A DNA stretch of 6,147 bases from CAYYMH01 sp964472785 (GCA_964472785.1 CAYYMH010000100.1:1-6147); one strand, 5' to 3'; counted from the stretch's first letter, positions 1 through 5,745 are shown. Program-made: numbers and translations. Notes: a model not told the origin generated them from the letters alone.

Positions 1-221
1 AAACAATATAGTTAAAAGATAATGAGATGTCAATAAAAAAATATGATTTGCGGAATAGATGCCAAAATTACATTAAATGAACAAGCAAATCAGGTTTAAT
101 TCACACAATTATCGAATAAATTCTGTGACAGTGGAATCTAATGAAATTAGAGTAATCTTTGTATATTAAAAAAACCGTGTTTCCTCTTTGATTTTGATCA
201 TCAATAAATTTGGAATAGATT

Positions 222-1616
222 ATGAAAGACCTGTCACAATTACTAAACAAAAACCAATTCTTAACTACGCTGTTCAGTTCGGCACCATTGGGCATGATTT
301 TGATAGATTCTGAACGGCGCGTAATTGCAGTGAATGATTTTATGAAGCAGGCGTTTGGCGTGTCTAAAGCCTCTCTGGTGGATGCAAATATTGGCAAAAT
401 TATCAGTTGTATCGATGAAGCATCCCGTCCCAATACATGCGGTCATTCGGAAAAGTGCCAGAAATGCCAGATAATGCAACCGGCAATGTCCGCACTAAAC
501 GGGAAAAAAGTGAGCCGCAATCGTGCTGATGTTCAGCTCAAAGTCGGTGAAAAACTTGAAGATAAATCTCTGCTGGTGACAGCGGCACCGGTCAACTACG
601 AAGGAGAAAATTATTCGATCGTCATTTTGGAAGATGTGACCGAGTTGAGCAATTTGAGGCGTCAGTTACGGGAGAAACAGAGTTCGAAGAATTTCATCGG
701 TCAGAATCCGTCGATTATTGAATTGAAGGAGAAAATTCGCACCTTGGCGGATGCCGATGTTCCGGTGCTCATTGAGGGTGAAAGCGGTACCGGAAAAGAG
801 CTTGTGGCATCGGCGATTCACTCAGAAGGGATTCGTGCCGAAAAACCTTTCGTTGCAGTGAACTGCGGCGCCATTCCGGAAACTTTGCTGGAAAGCGAAC
901 TGTTCGGTCATGTAAAAGGAGCGTTTACTGGCGCTATCCGGGATAAAAAGGGACGTTTTGAAATGGCGGACGGCGGCACCATTTTTCTGGATGAAATTGG
1001 TGATATTTCACCGATGATGCAAGTGAAGTTGCTGCGGGTGGTGCAAGAAGGTACGTTTGAACGGGTCGGTGGTGAAAAAACCCTGAAGGTTAATGTTCGG
1101 ATCATTAGCGCTACGAATAAGGACATTAAGAATGAAATTTCATTAGGAAAATTTCGGGAAGATTTGTACTATCGGTTATGCGTAGTACCGATCACGATTC
1201 CACCGTTGCGTGAGCGAAGCGACGATGTTCCCATGATTGCTGAGCATATTTTGAACACAACTACCAGAGCAAAACAGGAAGGTCAGCCAATCCGTATTTC
1301 AAAAGAAGCCATGAATGTGATGACGCAATATTCCTGGCCTGGCAATGTGAGAGAGCTTCAAAATGCTATTCAGTTTGCGCTGGTTCATAATAAAAACAAT
1401 CTTATCGAACCTGATAATTTACCGGCCGCGGTCATGCGCATTGGCGATAAAAGTTTGTACAGTTCAAAACGGAGACGAAAAAGGAAGCTGGATACCAAAT
1501 CTGTAAAGGACGCACTTGATCGCACAAGGGGCAATAAAATGAAGGCTGCTGAATTATTGAATGTCTCACGAGCAACGCTTTACCGTTTTTTTGACGATAC
1601 CGACATTGAAATTTGA
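222..1616 (+). CDS. PAS-domain sigma-54-dependent enhancer-binding transcriptional activator (Fis family)
   Basis: A 464-residue cytoplasmic activator of sigma-54 RNA polymerase. The N-terminal PAS-like sensor (about 12-140) carries a cysteine group C63, C73, C79, C82. The AAA+ domain (about 158-385) has Walker A GESGTGKE (186-193), the sigma-54 contact loop GAFTGA (233-238), Walker B GGTIFLDEIGD (251-261), sensor I ISATNKD (295-301), the arginine-finger region FREDLYYRL (311-319) and WPGNVREL (372-379). A basic linker (RRRKRK, 417-422) leads to a Fis-type helix-turn-helix (about 436-457, RGNKMKAAELLNVSRATLYRF). There is no receiver domain, so control is probably by direct sensing through PAS and not by phosphorylation. 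ATG 222 is the first possible start because an in-frame TAG lies at 216-218; its ribosome site is weak (GGAA, 212-215). The gene converges on the small exported-protein gene, whose sigma-54 promoter is its likely target (inference). The family call is certain; the signal is unknown. Confidence 0.97.
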   Translation: MKDLSQLLNKNQFLTTLFSSAPLGMILIDSERRVIAVNDFMKQAFGVSKASLVDANIGKIISCIDEASRPNTCGHSEKCQKCQIMQPAMSALNGKKVSRNRADVQLKVGEKLEDKSLLVTAAPVNYEGENYSIVILEDVTELSNLRRQLREKQSSKNFIGQNPSIIELKEKIRTLADADVPVLIEGESGTGKELVASAIHSEGIRAEKPFVAVNCGAIPETLLESELFGHVKGAFTGAIRDKKGRFEMADGGTIFLDEIGDISPMMQVKLLRVVQEGTFERVGGEKTLKVNVRIISATNKDIKNEISLGKFREDLYYRLCVVPITIPPLRERSDDVPMIAEHILNTTTRAKQEGQPIRISKEAMNVMTQYSWPGNVRELQNAIQFALVHNKNNLIEPDNLPAAVMRIGDKSLYSSKRRRKRKLDTKSVKDALDRTRGNKMKAAELLNVSRATLYRFFDDTDIEI

Positions 1617-1639
1617 TTTAGGATAAAAATATGTAAAAG

Positions 1640-1675
1640 AAAAATGCCCGGCAAAGTAATTAACCGGGCATTTTT
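1640..1675. terminator. Bidirectional intrinsic terminator between convergent genes
   Basis: A perfect 12-bp inverted repeat, AAAAATGCCCGG (1640-1651) and CCGGGCATTTTT (1664-1675), encloses a 12-base loop. The GC core is followed by a T-run on either strand, so it can end both the activator transcript (+) and the exported-protein transcript (-). It lies 23 bases past the activator stop and 32 bases past the stop of the minus-strand gene. Confidence 0.9.
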
Positions 1676-1707
1676 CATTTTGGGGAGGTGTTATGGAATT
1701 AAGTGAC

Positions 1708-2016
1708 CTAATCAACTTTCATATATTGATCCGGAAGTGACAAAAATTCTTTTCCAAAGATCGAATTGAACGCTTTCTTCAAGAATAACAATTCACGCTC
1801 GACATGATGATATTGTAATCTTAAAGGCTCAACAGGCTTTATCTTCGATTGATCACTGATCGCTTCTTTTTCCAGGTCAACCGGATTCTTTAATTCGACA
1901 ATATTTTTTGTGTGAATAAGATCGTTGTTATCGATTGCAAATGAATGAGTCGCACCCAATATTAAAAAAGAAAATAATACAAATAAACTGATAGATTTTG
2001 AAAATTTATGTAACAT
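1708..2016 (-). CDS. Small exported protein of unknown function, predicted sigma-54-controlled
   Basis: A 102-residue protein that I do not recognise. Residues 1-27 form a classical signal peptide: basic start (MLHKFSK), hydrophobic core (SLFVLFSFLILG) and a likely cleavage after SFA (A27). There is no lipobox cysteine, so it is probably released into the periplasm or outside. The mature part is about 75 residues, has no cysteine, is rich in charged residues, and has a likely amphipathic helix near residues 64-88 containing a YHH motif. The start is supported by GAAAGGA (complement of 2025-2031), 8 bases upstream of ATG. A near-consensus sigma-54 promoter lies upstream (2074-2090), giving a leader of about 47 bases. 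The sigma-54 activator gene is its convergent neighbour. That it is a real gene rests on signal peptide, ribosome site, promoter and terminator together; the function is open. Confidence 0.82.
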   Translation of the reverse strand: MLHKFSKSISLFVLFSFLILGATHSFAIDNNDLIHTKNIVELKNPVDLEKEAISDQSKIKPVEPLRLQYHHVERELLFLKKAFNSIFGKEFLSLPDQYMKVD

Positions 2017-2073
2017 GATAGTAATCCTTTCAATAAGTAATTTTTAATTTAAATGCATTCTACCTCATAATCA

Positions 2074-2090
2074 GGCAATTTACATGCCAG
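2074..2090 (-). promoter_or_regulatory. Sigma-54 (-24/-12) promoter of the small exported-protein gene
   Basis: Read on the minus strand the site is CTGGCATG-TAAA-TTGCC. The sigma-54 consensus is YTGGCACG-N4-TTGCW. Only the C at position 6 (T here) and the final W (C here) differ, and the essential GG-N10-GC spacing is exact (GG at 2088-2087, GC at 2076-2075). The transcription start would fall near 2063, about 47 bases before the ATG of the gene ending at 2016. A sigma-54 activator gene next door and a cluster of repeated sites upstream strengthen the call. The plus strand also shows GG-N10-GC here because of the GGCA/TGCC symmetry, but it fits the consensus much less well. Confidence 0.82.
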
Positions 2091-2197
2091 CAAATATTTC
2101 AAATACACAGAGGGTGTCTTATATTATTAGAAACAAATATTTATAAACTGCTAAAGTTTAGTTTAATGACTTAAATTGATGATCGTTTTTTCTGATT

Positions 2198-2210
2198 AAA
2201 TGAGACAAAT
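2198..2210 (+). promoter_or_regulatory. AATGAGAC element, copy 1 (probable activator binding site)
   Basis: AAATGAGACAAAT. Its exact 13-base reverse complement occurs at 2295-2307. Its centre is about 140 bases upstream of the predicted sigma-54 start, a usual distance for an enhancer site. Binding by the neighbouring activator is inferred. Confidence 0.6.
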
Positions 2211-2294
2211 AAAAAAGAATAATTTTTTATCAATCTTTGCAACGCTTTGATTTTACTACAAAAGCTCTCTATTTTAACACTAAATGTTGTGATG

Positions 2295-2307
2295 ATTTGT
2301 CTCATTT
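2295..2307 (-). promoter_or_regulatory. AATGAGAC element, copy 2, inverted
   Basis: ATTTGTCTCATTT, the exact reverse complement of copy 1 over 13 bases. With copy 3 it forms GTCTCATT-N24-AATGAGAC (2299-2338), an outward-facing pair. Its centre is about 240 bases from the sigma-54 start. Confidence 0.6.
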
Positions 2308-2329
2308 AGCTAAATTAAACAGCTTGTGA

Positions 2330-2339
2330 CAATGAGACA
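2330..2339 (+). promoter_or_regulatory. AATGAGAC element, copy 3
   Basis: CAATGAGACA has the same 9-base core AATGAGACA as copies 1 and 2, on the plus strand. It lies 32 bases (start to start) from copy 2 and 40 bases from copy 4. Confidence 0.55.
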
Positions 2340-2364
2340 GACAGATCGGTTTTTGATAAATTTT

Positions 2365-2397
2365 CTTTAGGTCTCATTTTGCATCGAAAACCTAAAG
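2365..2397. repeat. Inverted repeat CTTTAGGT / ACCTAAAG
   Basis: CTTTAGGT (2365-2372) and ACCTAAAG (2390-2397) are perfect 8-bp arms around 17 bases. Inside, TTT (2378-2380) can also pair with AAA (2387-2389). It could be an operator or a leader hairpin of the TauE-like gene. It is too poor in GC and lacks a long T-run, so it is not a convincing terminator. CTAAAGTTT at 2392-2400 recurs at 2151-2159. Confidence 0.5.
2371..2379 (-). promoter_or_regulatory. AATGAGAC element, copy 4, inverted
   Basis: GTCTCATTT is the reverse complement of AAATGAGAC. It sits inside the loop side of the inverted repeat at 2365-2397 and 103 bases upstream of the TauE-like start, so it could also affect that gene. 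Confidence 0.5.
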
Positions 2398-2470
2398 TTT
2401 GAATCTAACTTGCCAGATCAAAACAGATTAAATTCTGTGCTTTACATCTATTTGAATCTACGAAATCAAA

Positions 2471-2475
2471 AGGAG
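2471..2475 (+). promoter_or_regulatory. Ribosome binding site deciding the TauE-like start
   Basis: AGGAG lies 6 bases before ATG 2482. The reading frame is open further upstream to TTG 2410, but that stretch is polar, has no ribosome site and would put a soluble tail before the first membrane helix. ATG 2482 is therefore chosen. Confidence 0.85.
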
Positions 2476-2481
2476 AGTTTA

Positions 2482-3210
2482 ATGCTCATAGAACAAATAT
2501 TGCTATTTGCCTTATTTACTTTCATTGCAGCACTTGTGGGAACGATCAGCGGTTTCGGCATTTCGACGATTATGATTCCGGTGATGCTGCTATTTTATCC
2601 GTTGCCTATTACCCTACTGTTTGTCGGAATCATCCACCTGTTCGGCGATTTCTGGAAAATTATCTTTTTTAAAAAAGGCTTTAACTGGAAGCTCATTCTC
2701 GGCTTTGGTATACCGGGCATTTTGTTGAGCTATCTGGGCGCGTCCATTTCGCTGAATGTGTCGACGCTTTTGCTGAAACGGTTACTGGGAATCTTTTTAC
2801 TGTTTTACGTTGCATTTTTGTTCAAGCAAAAATCGTGGAAAATTCCCCGTTCAACAAAAACAGCAGTCGCAGGTGGTTCACTGTCAGGCTTTTTTGCGGG
2901 GATCTTCGGTGTCGGCGGTGCAATTCGCAGCGCTTTTCTGGCAGCTTTTGATTTACCGAAAGAGGTGTTTATTTTTACTTCTGGAATGATCGCTTTGTTT
3001 ATAGACATCACCCGAATTGCCAAATACATTTCAGGCGGAACCGCATTGCCGGAGCAGTTGATTTACATTTTGATCCTGCTGGTTCCGATATCGCTGATTG
3101 GCGCATATCTGGCAAAACGTATTGTCAATAAATTGCCACAGCAGTATTTTCGGCTGGTGATTGCTGTGATGTTAGGGATTATCGGATTAAAATTTATCAT
3201 TATTCCTTAA
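2482..3210 (+). CDS. TauE/SafE-family membrane permease (putative anion or sulfur-compound exporter)
   Basis: A 242-residue inner-membrane protein, the normal length for the TauE/SafE family. Known members move sulfite, sulfoacetate and related anions, usually outward. The two family half-repeats are visible: GTISGFGISTIMIPVMLLF (20-38) near the N-terminus and GGSLSGFFAGIFGVGGAIRS (131-150) in the middle. About seven or eight hydrophobic segments are visible, near 5-38, 42-62, 70-90, 98-114, 128-156, 162-180, 192-212 and 222-240. The start is fixed by AGGAG at 2471-2475. It is divergent from the small exported-protein gene and shares a 465-base region with the AATGAGAC cluster, so it may be co-regulated; a sigma-54 promoter for it is not convincing. 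Substrate cannot be read from sequence, and the sulfur link is family inference only. Confidence 0.9.
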   Translation: MLIEQILLFALFTFIAALVGTISGFGISTIMIPVMLLFYPLPITLLFVGIIHLFGDFWKIIFFKKGFNWKLILGFGIPGILLSYLGASISLNVSTLLLKRLLGIFLLFYVAFLFKQKSWKIPRSTKTAVAGGSLSGFFAGIFGVGGAIRSAFLAAFDLPKEVFIFTSGMIALFIDITRIAKYISGGTALPEQLIYILILLVPISLIGAYLAKRIVNKLPQQYFRLVIAVMLGIIGLKFIIIP

Positions 3211-3267
3211 GTAGTGGATTCAAAAAAGGTGGGTATTAGAAATAAAATTGTACTATTATCTGGAATT

Positions 3268-3281
3268 AATCCTTTAGGATT
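3268..3281 (+). terminator. Weak hairpin after the TauE-like gene, possible terminator
   Basis: AATCC (3268-3272), loop TTTA, GGATT (3277-3281), then TTAAT. The 5-bp stem with two GC pairs lies 58 bases past the stop codon. It is the only terminator-like structure in the gap, but it is weak. Confidence 0.25.
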
Positions 3282-3398
3282 TTAATAGATCAAAAATAAA
3301 TCCGGAGGAATGAGCTGTTACTTCAAATAATCACGTTCATCTGGTTATCCTCTCAATTTTTTCCAAATCAGATAGGCAAATGAATTCAAAATTAATGT

Positions 3399-3427
3399 TT
3401 GACTTTTTCAATAGAATAAGTTATTTT
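3399..3427 (+). promoter_or_regulatory. Probable sigma-70-type promoter of the three-gene operon
   Basis: TTGACT (3399-3404), a 17-base spacer and TATTTT (3422-3427) give a good -35 and a fair -10. The start would be near 3434, about 55 bases before ATG 3489. An imperfect palindrome, CGAACAATTTATTCG (3441-3455, 12 of 15 positions symmetric), falls just after the start and could be an operator. The AT-rich background makes chance matches easy. Confidence 0.45.
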
Positions 3428-3488
3428 AAGACACCGTTTTCGAACAATTTATTCGCTAAAAAATGAACAAACAGAAAGGAGCATTAAG

Positions 3489-4226
3489 ATGAGCAACTAT
3501 TTGATGATTTTTACGGTGCTGTTTTTTATTTTTACTGTTGCCGGTTACGGCCAAGAAACATTTGAAACCGATACGACTCAAACAAACGCTGGTGATTTAC
3601 TAATCATGTTTATCGGGCACGGTACGTTGATGTTTCAATTTAACGACGAGGTGATTCATGTCGATCCCGTATCGCGGGAAGCGGATTATTCGAAATTACC
3701 CAAAGCAGATTTGATTTTAGTGACCCATGAACACGGCGACCATCTGGATCCGGAGGTGATAAAACTATTGTCCACAGATGAAACGAAACTGGTGATGACA
3801 AAAAATTGTGCTGAGCGCAGCGAATTGGACGGCATCATTATGAAAAACGGTGACAAACAGGAAGTTGCAGGATACCAGATCGACGCGGTGCCAGCTTACA
3901 ATATTGAGCATAAACGCAGCAACGGAAAGCCTTATCATCCCAAGAATGTAGGAAACGGATATATCATCCAATTCGGTGATAAGCGGGTTTACATTGCCAG
4001 TGACACGGAAAATACCCCGGAAATGAAACAGCTCAAAAATATCGACATTGCGTTTTTGCCGATGAATATGCCTTACACGATGACGCCGGAAATGGTGGCT
4101 GACGCTGCCAAAGCTTTTCAGCCGGACATTTTATATCCGTACCATTATGGAAAAACCGATCCGCAAGAACTGGTTGAGCTGCTCAAAGACGAGGATATTG
4201 ACGTAAGAATTCGGGAGATGCAATAA
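3489..4226 (+). CDS. Exported UlaG-like metallo-beta-lactamase-fold hydrolase
   Basis: A 245-residue protein starting with a signal peptide (hydrophobic 5-18, likely cut near GYG-QE, 21/22), so probably periplasmic. The metal motif THEHGDH (79-85: H80, H82, D84, H85) is intact. Further likely ligands are a His around 141 or 150, D172 in IASDTEN, and H219 in YPYHYG. These match the UlaG/RomA-like branch (COG2220 type), whose members cleave lactones or phosphoesters or have no known substrate. The start is supported by AAAGGAG (3475-3481), 7 bases upstream of ATG. It is the first gene of a likely operon: the CYTH gene starts 18 bases after its stop. An exported form of this fold beside a predicted cytoplasmic CYTH protein is an odd pair. 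The fold is sure; the substrate is unknown. Confidence 0.92.
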   Translation: MSNYLMIFTVLFFIFTVAGYGQETFETDTTQTNAGDLLIMFIGHGTLMFQFNDEVIHVDPVSREADYSKLPKADLILVTHEHGDHLDPEVIKLLSTDETKLVMTKNCAERSELDGIIMKNGDKQEVAGYQIDAVPAYNIEHKRSNGKPYHPKNVGNGYIIQFGDKRVYIASDTENTPEMKQLKNIDIAFLPMNMPYTMTPEMVADAAKAFQPDILYPYHYGKTDPQELVELLKDEDIDVRIREMQ

Positions 4227-4244
4227 AATAAAATACGGTTGACA

Positions 4245-4757
4245 ATGAATAATGTAGAAATCAAGGCGAAGTGTGCACAACCTGAAAAAATCAGAAATTT
4301 GCTGGAGCAGCGGAATGCTGAATTCAAGGGCACAGACTATCAGGTTGACACTTATTTTAATTGCCGAACCGGCAGGTTGAAGCTGCGTCAGGGGAACATC
4401 GAAAATTATTTGATCCACTACCAGCGGGAAAACAAGCAGGGTCCGAAAGATTCGCTGGTGACGCTGTTCAAAACAACACCTGAAACCAATATGAAACAGG
4501 TTCTCGAAAAGGCGCTGGGCATTTTGGTGGAAGTGAAAAAGCAGCGGGAGATTTATTTTATCGGTAATGTGAAATTCCATATTGATGAAGTGGAACAGTT
4601 GGGCAATTTTGTGGAAATTGAGGCAATTAATGATTCGGGACAAATTTCCAGGGAACGATTATTAGCGCAGTGCCGCGAGTACATGAAGCTGTTCGGCATC
4701 GAAGCGGGCGATTTAATTGACTGTTCATACAGCGACTTGCTATTGCGAAATAAATAA
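4245..4757 (+). CDS. CYTH-domain protein (class IV adenylate cyclase / triphosphatase-like)
   Basis: A 170-residue cytoplasmic protein with the CYTH (CyaB/thiamine-triphosphatase) tunnel fold. Members act on nucleoside or inorganic triphosphates with divalent metal; some make cAMP. Visible family marks are the N-terminal VEIKAK (4-9), DTYFNCRTGRLKLRQ (35-49), the basic-acidic strand HYQRENKQGPKDS (58-70), KKQREIYFIGNVKFHIDEVEQLGNFVEIEA (98-127) and LIDCSYSDLL (158-167). The first motif is E-x-K-x-K where the classic signature is E-x-E-x-K; this variant is one I associate with a subfamily annotated as class IV adenylate cyclase. ATG 4245 fits the family start better than TTG 4239; no good ribosome site is seen, so coupling to the upstream gene (18-base gap) is likely. 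Whether it makes cAMP cannot be told from sequence. Confidence 0.88.
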   Translation: MNNVEIKAKCAQPEKIRNLLEQRNAEFKGTDYQVDTYFNCRTGRLKLRQGNIENYLIHYQRENKQGPKDSLVTLFKTTPETNMKQVLEKALGILVEVKKQREIYFIGNVKFHIDEVEQLGNFVEIEAINDSGQISRERLLAQCREYMKLFGIEAGDLIDCSYSDLLLRNK

Positions 4758-4767
4758 AGGGAGCACC

Positions 4768-5292
4768 ATGGCATCCAAAAGGAGAAAAAGTGATATGTTA
4801 ATACCGACTATTGTGATGGGAATTTTGGCGATCGTGTTAGTTGTCATCGGCTACAATAAAGGCGCAGGACAGCACATTATCGGGCTGACCAATGCCACAA
4901 AAATGACCGTGCAGGTTTTGCCGCTGCTCATCTTTGCGTTCATTATCGCTGGAATGATTCAGGTGTTGCTGCCGCATGAACTGATTTCCAAATGGGTGGG
5001 CGCTGAATCCGGGTTCCGCGGCATTCTTTTGGGCACGCTCGCCGGCGGATTGGCGCCGGGCGGGCCGTATGTGAGTCTTCCCATCGCAGTCGGATTAGCC
5101 AAAGCAGGAGCGGGGGTGGGAACCATGGTGGCATTCCTCACCGGCTGGTCGCTATGGGCAGTCAGCCGCCTGCCGATGGAGTTTGGTATTTTGGGGTGGC
5201 GATTAACACTGGTCCGGTTGGCGTGTACCTTTTTCTTTCCGCCGATTGCGGGGTTGTTGGCGCAATATTTTTTTGGGAATGTGAGGTTGTAG
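4768..5292 (+). CDS. Half-size permease (DUF318/ArsP-like family)
   Basis: A 174-residue inner-membrane protein resembling one half of the YraQ/ArsP-type permeases, which are usually about 300 or more residues with two such halves. After a basic cytoplasmic start (MASKRRK), hydrophobic segments lie near 11-28, 47-67, 84-98, 102-127 and 147-169. The family motif is clear: GGLAPGGPYVSLPIAVGL (93-110), then GTMVAFLTGWSLWAVSRLP (118-136). The short length looks genuine and not truncated: it has its own start and stop and a ribosome site (AAAGGGAG, 4756-4763) 4 bases before ATG 4768. A half-size form would have to pair with itself or a partner; no second half is seen here. It is the last gene of the operon, 10 bases after the CYTH stop. 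Some full-length relatives export methylarsenite; substrate here is unknown. Confidence 0.85.
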   Translation: MASKRRKSDMLIPTIVMGILAIVLVVIGYNKGAGQHIIGLTNATKMTVQVLPLLIFAFIIAGMIQVLLPHELISKWVGAESGFRGILLGTLAGGLAPGGPYVSLPIAVGLAKAGAGVGTMVAFLTGWSLWAVSRLPMEFGILGWRLTLVRLACTFFFPPIAGLLAQYFFGNVRL

Positions 5293-5383
5293 GTTTGAGC
5301 GTAATTAAAAGAACTAACACATTATTGACCTGTTGTTTTTCTTCGCTCCAATATTATTATATTTTGTTGTCGTTAGTATCAAC

Positions 5384-5731
5384 TCAACTTATTAGACCGG
5401 ACAGTTCTAACACTTTATCCGACCAATTCCGCGACTGTTGAGCTACTATTTGACGTTTTTCAATATTTGACCAGATTGAGGACCACTCATTTTGCCATAA
5501 AGCAAGCTGTATTTGTAAGTCAACAAGTTGTGCTGTCACGTCCAACTCTGTTTCGGCCGCTGTCCATTCAATGAAATATTTGCTTTCATTTAGCAGGCTA
5601 AAAACAGTGTCCTTATTAGCATCATGATGTGAAAACGTATTAACTCGCGCTAAATTTGCTGCCAGTGCACCCAAACGTATTGGAAGAGGGTCTCTCATAT
5701 AGCGTTGTTTAGCCTCTGCTAAATTTGCCAA
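5384..5731 (-). CDS. Conserved-looking 115-residue helical protein, function unknown
   Basis: A soluble protein that looks mostly alpha-helical, with no signal peptide, membrane segment or cysteine. The N-terminus MANLAEAKQRYMRDPLPIRLGALAANLARV and the Trp-rich C-terminal half (W56, W79, W83, W87, W103, ending WSDKVLELSGLIS) resemble a family of short hypothetical proteins that I recall mainly from cyanobacteria and other bacteria; that memory is unverified. The start codon is TTG at 5731, chosen because AAAGGGA (complement of 5739-5745) is 7 bases upstream and because the next Met (residue 12, complement of 5698) would cut into the likely conserved start. It runs toward the permease gene, and no clear terminator lies in the 91-base gap. 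Confidence 0.75.
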   Translation of the reverse strand: MANLAEAKQRYMRDPLPIRLGALAANLARVNTFSHHDANKDTVFSLLNESKYFIEWTAAETELDVTAQLVDLQIQLALWQNEWSSIWSNIEKRQIVAQQSRNWSDKVLELSGLIS

Positions 5732-5738
5732 CTTTCAA

Positions 5739-5745
5739 TCCCTTT
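5739..5745 (-). promoter_or_regulatory. Ribosome binding site supporting a TTG start
   Basis: AAAGGGA on the minus strand is 7 bases from TTG 5731. It decides this start over the internal ATG at residue 12, which has no comparable site. Confidence 0.65.

Noticed and set aside
101..140. CRP-like site upstream of the activator (TCACA and TGTGA)
   Set aside because: The half-sites are in the wrong order and too far apart for a CRP operator, despite the CYTH gene in the window.
2410..2481. N-terminal extension of the TauE-like protein from TTG
   Set aside because: There is no ribosome site, the sequence is polar, and AGGAG sits correctly before ATG 2482.
3304..3330. Mini-ORF MSCYFK after GGAGG
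   Set aside because: GGAGG is only one base from the ATG, which is too close for initiation, and the peptide is six residues long.
4131..4643. 170-residue minus-strand reading frame
   Set aside because: It lies antisense to the hydrolase end and the CYTH gene, both of which have clear family motifs, and its peptide has no recognisable pattern.
5293..5383. Terminator between the permease and the convergent minus-strand gene
   Set aside because: Only a 5-bp GAGCG/CGCTC pairing across 42 bases is visible; no compact hairpin with a T-run.
5154..5441. 95-residue plus-strand reading frame after the permease
   Set aside because: It overlaps most of the permease 3' end in another frame, its peptide mirrors permease codons, and it has no ribosome site.
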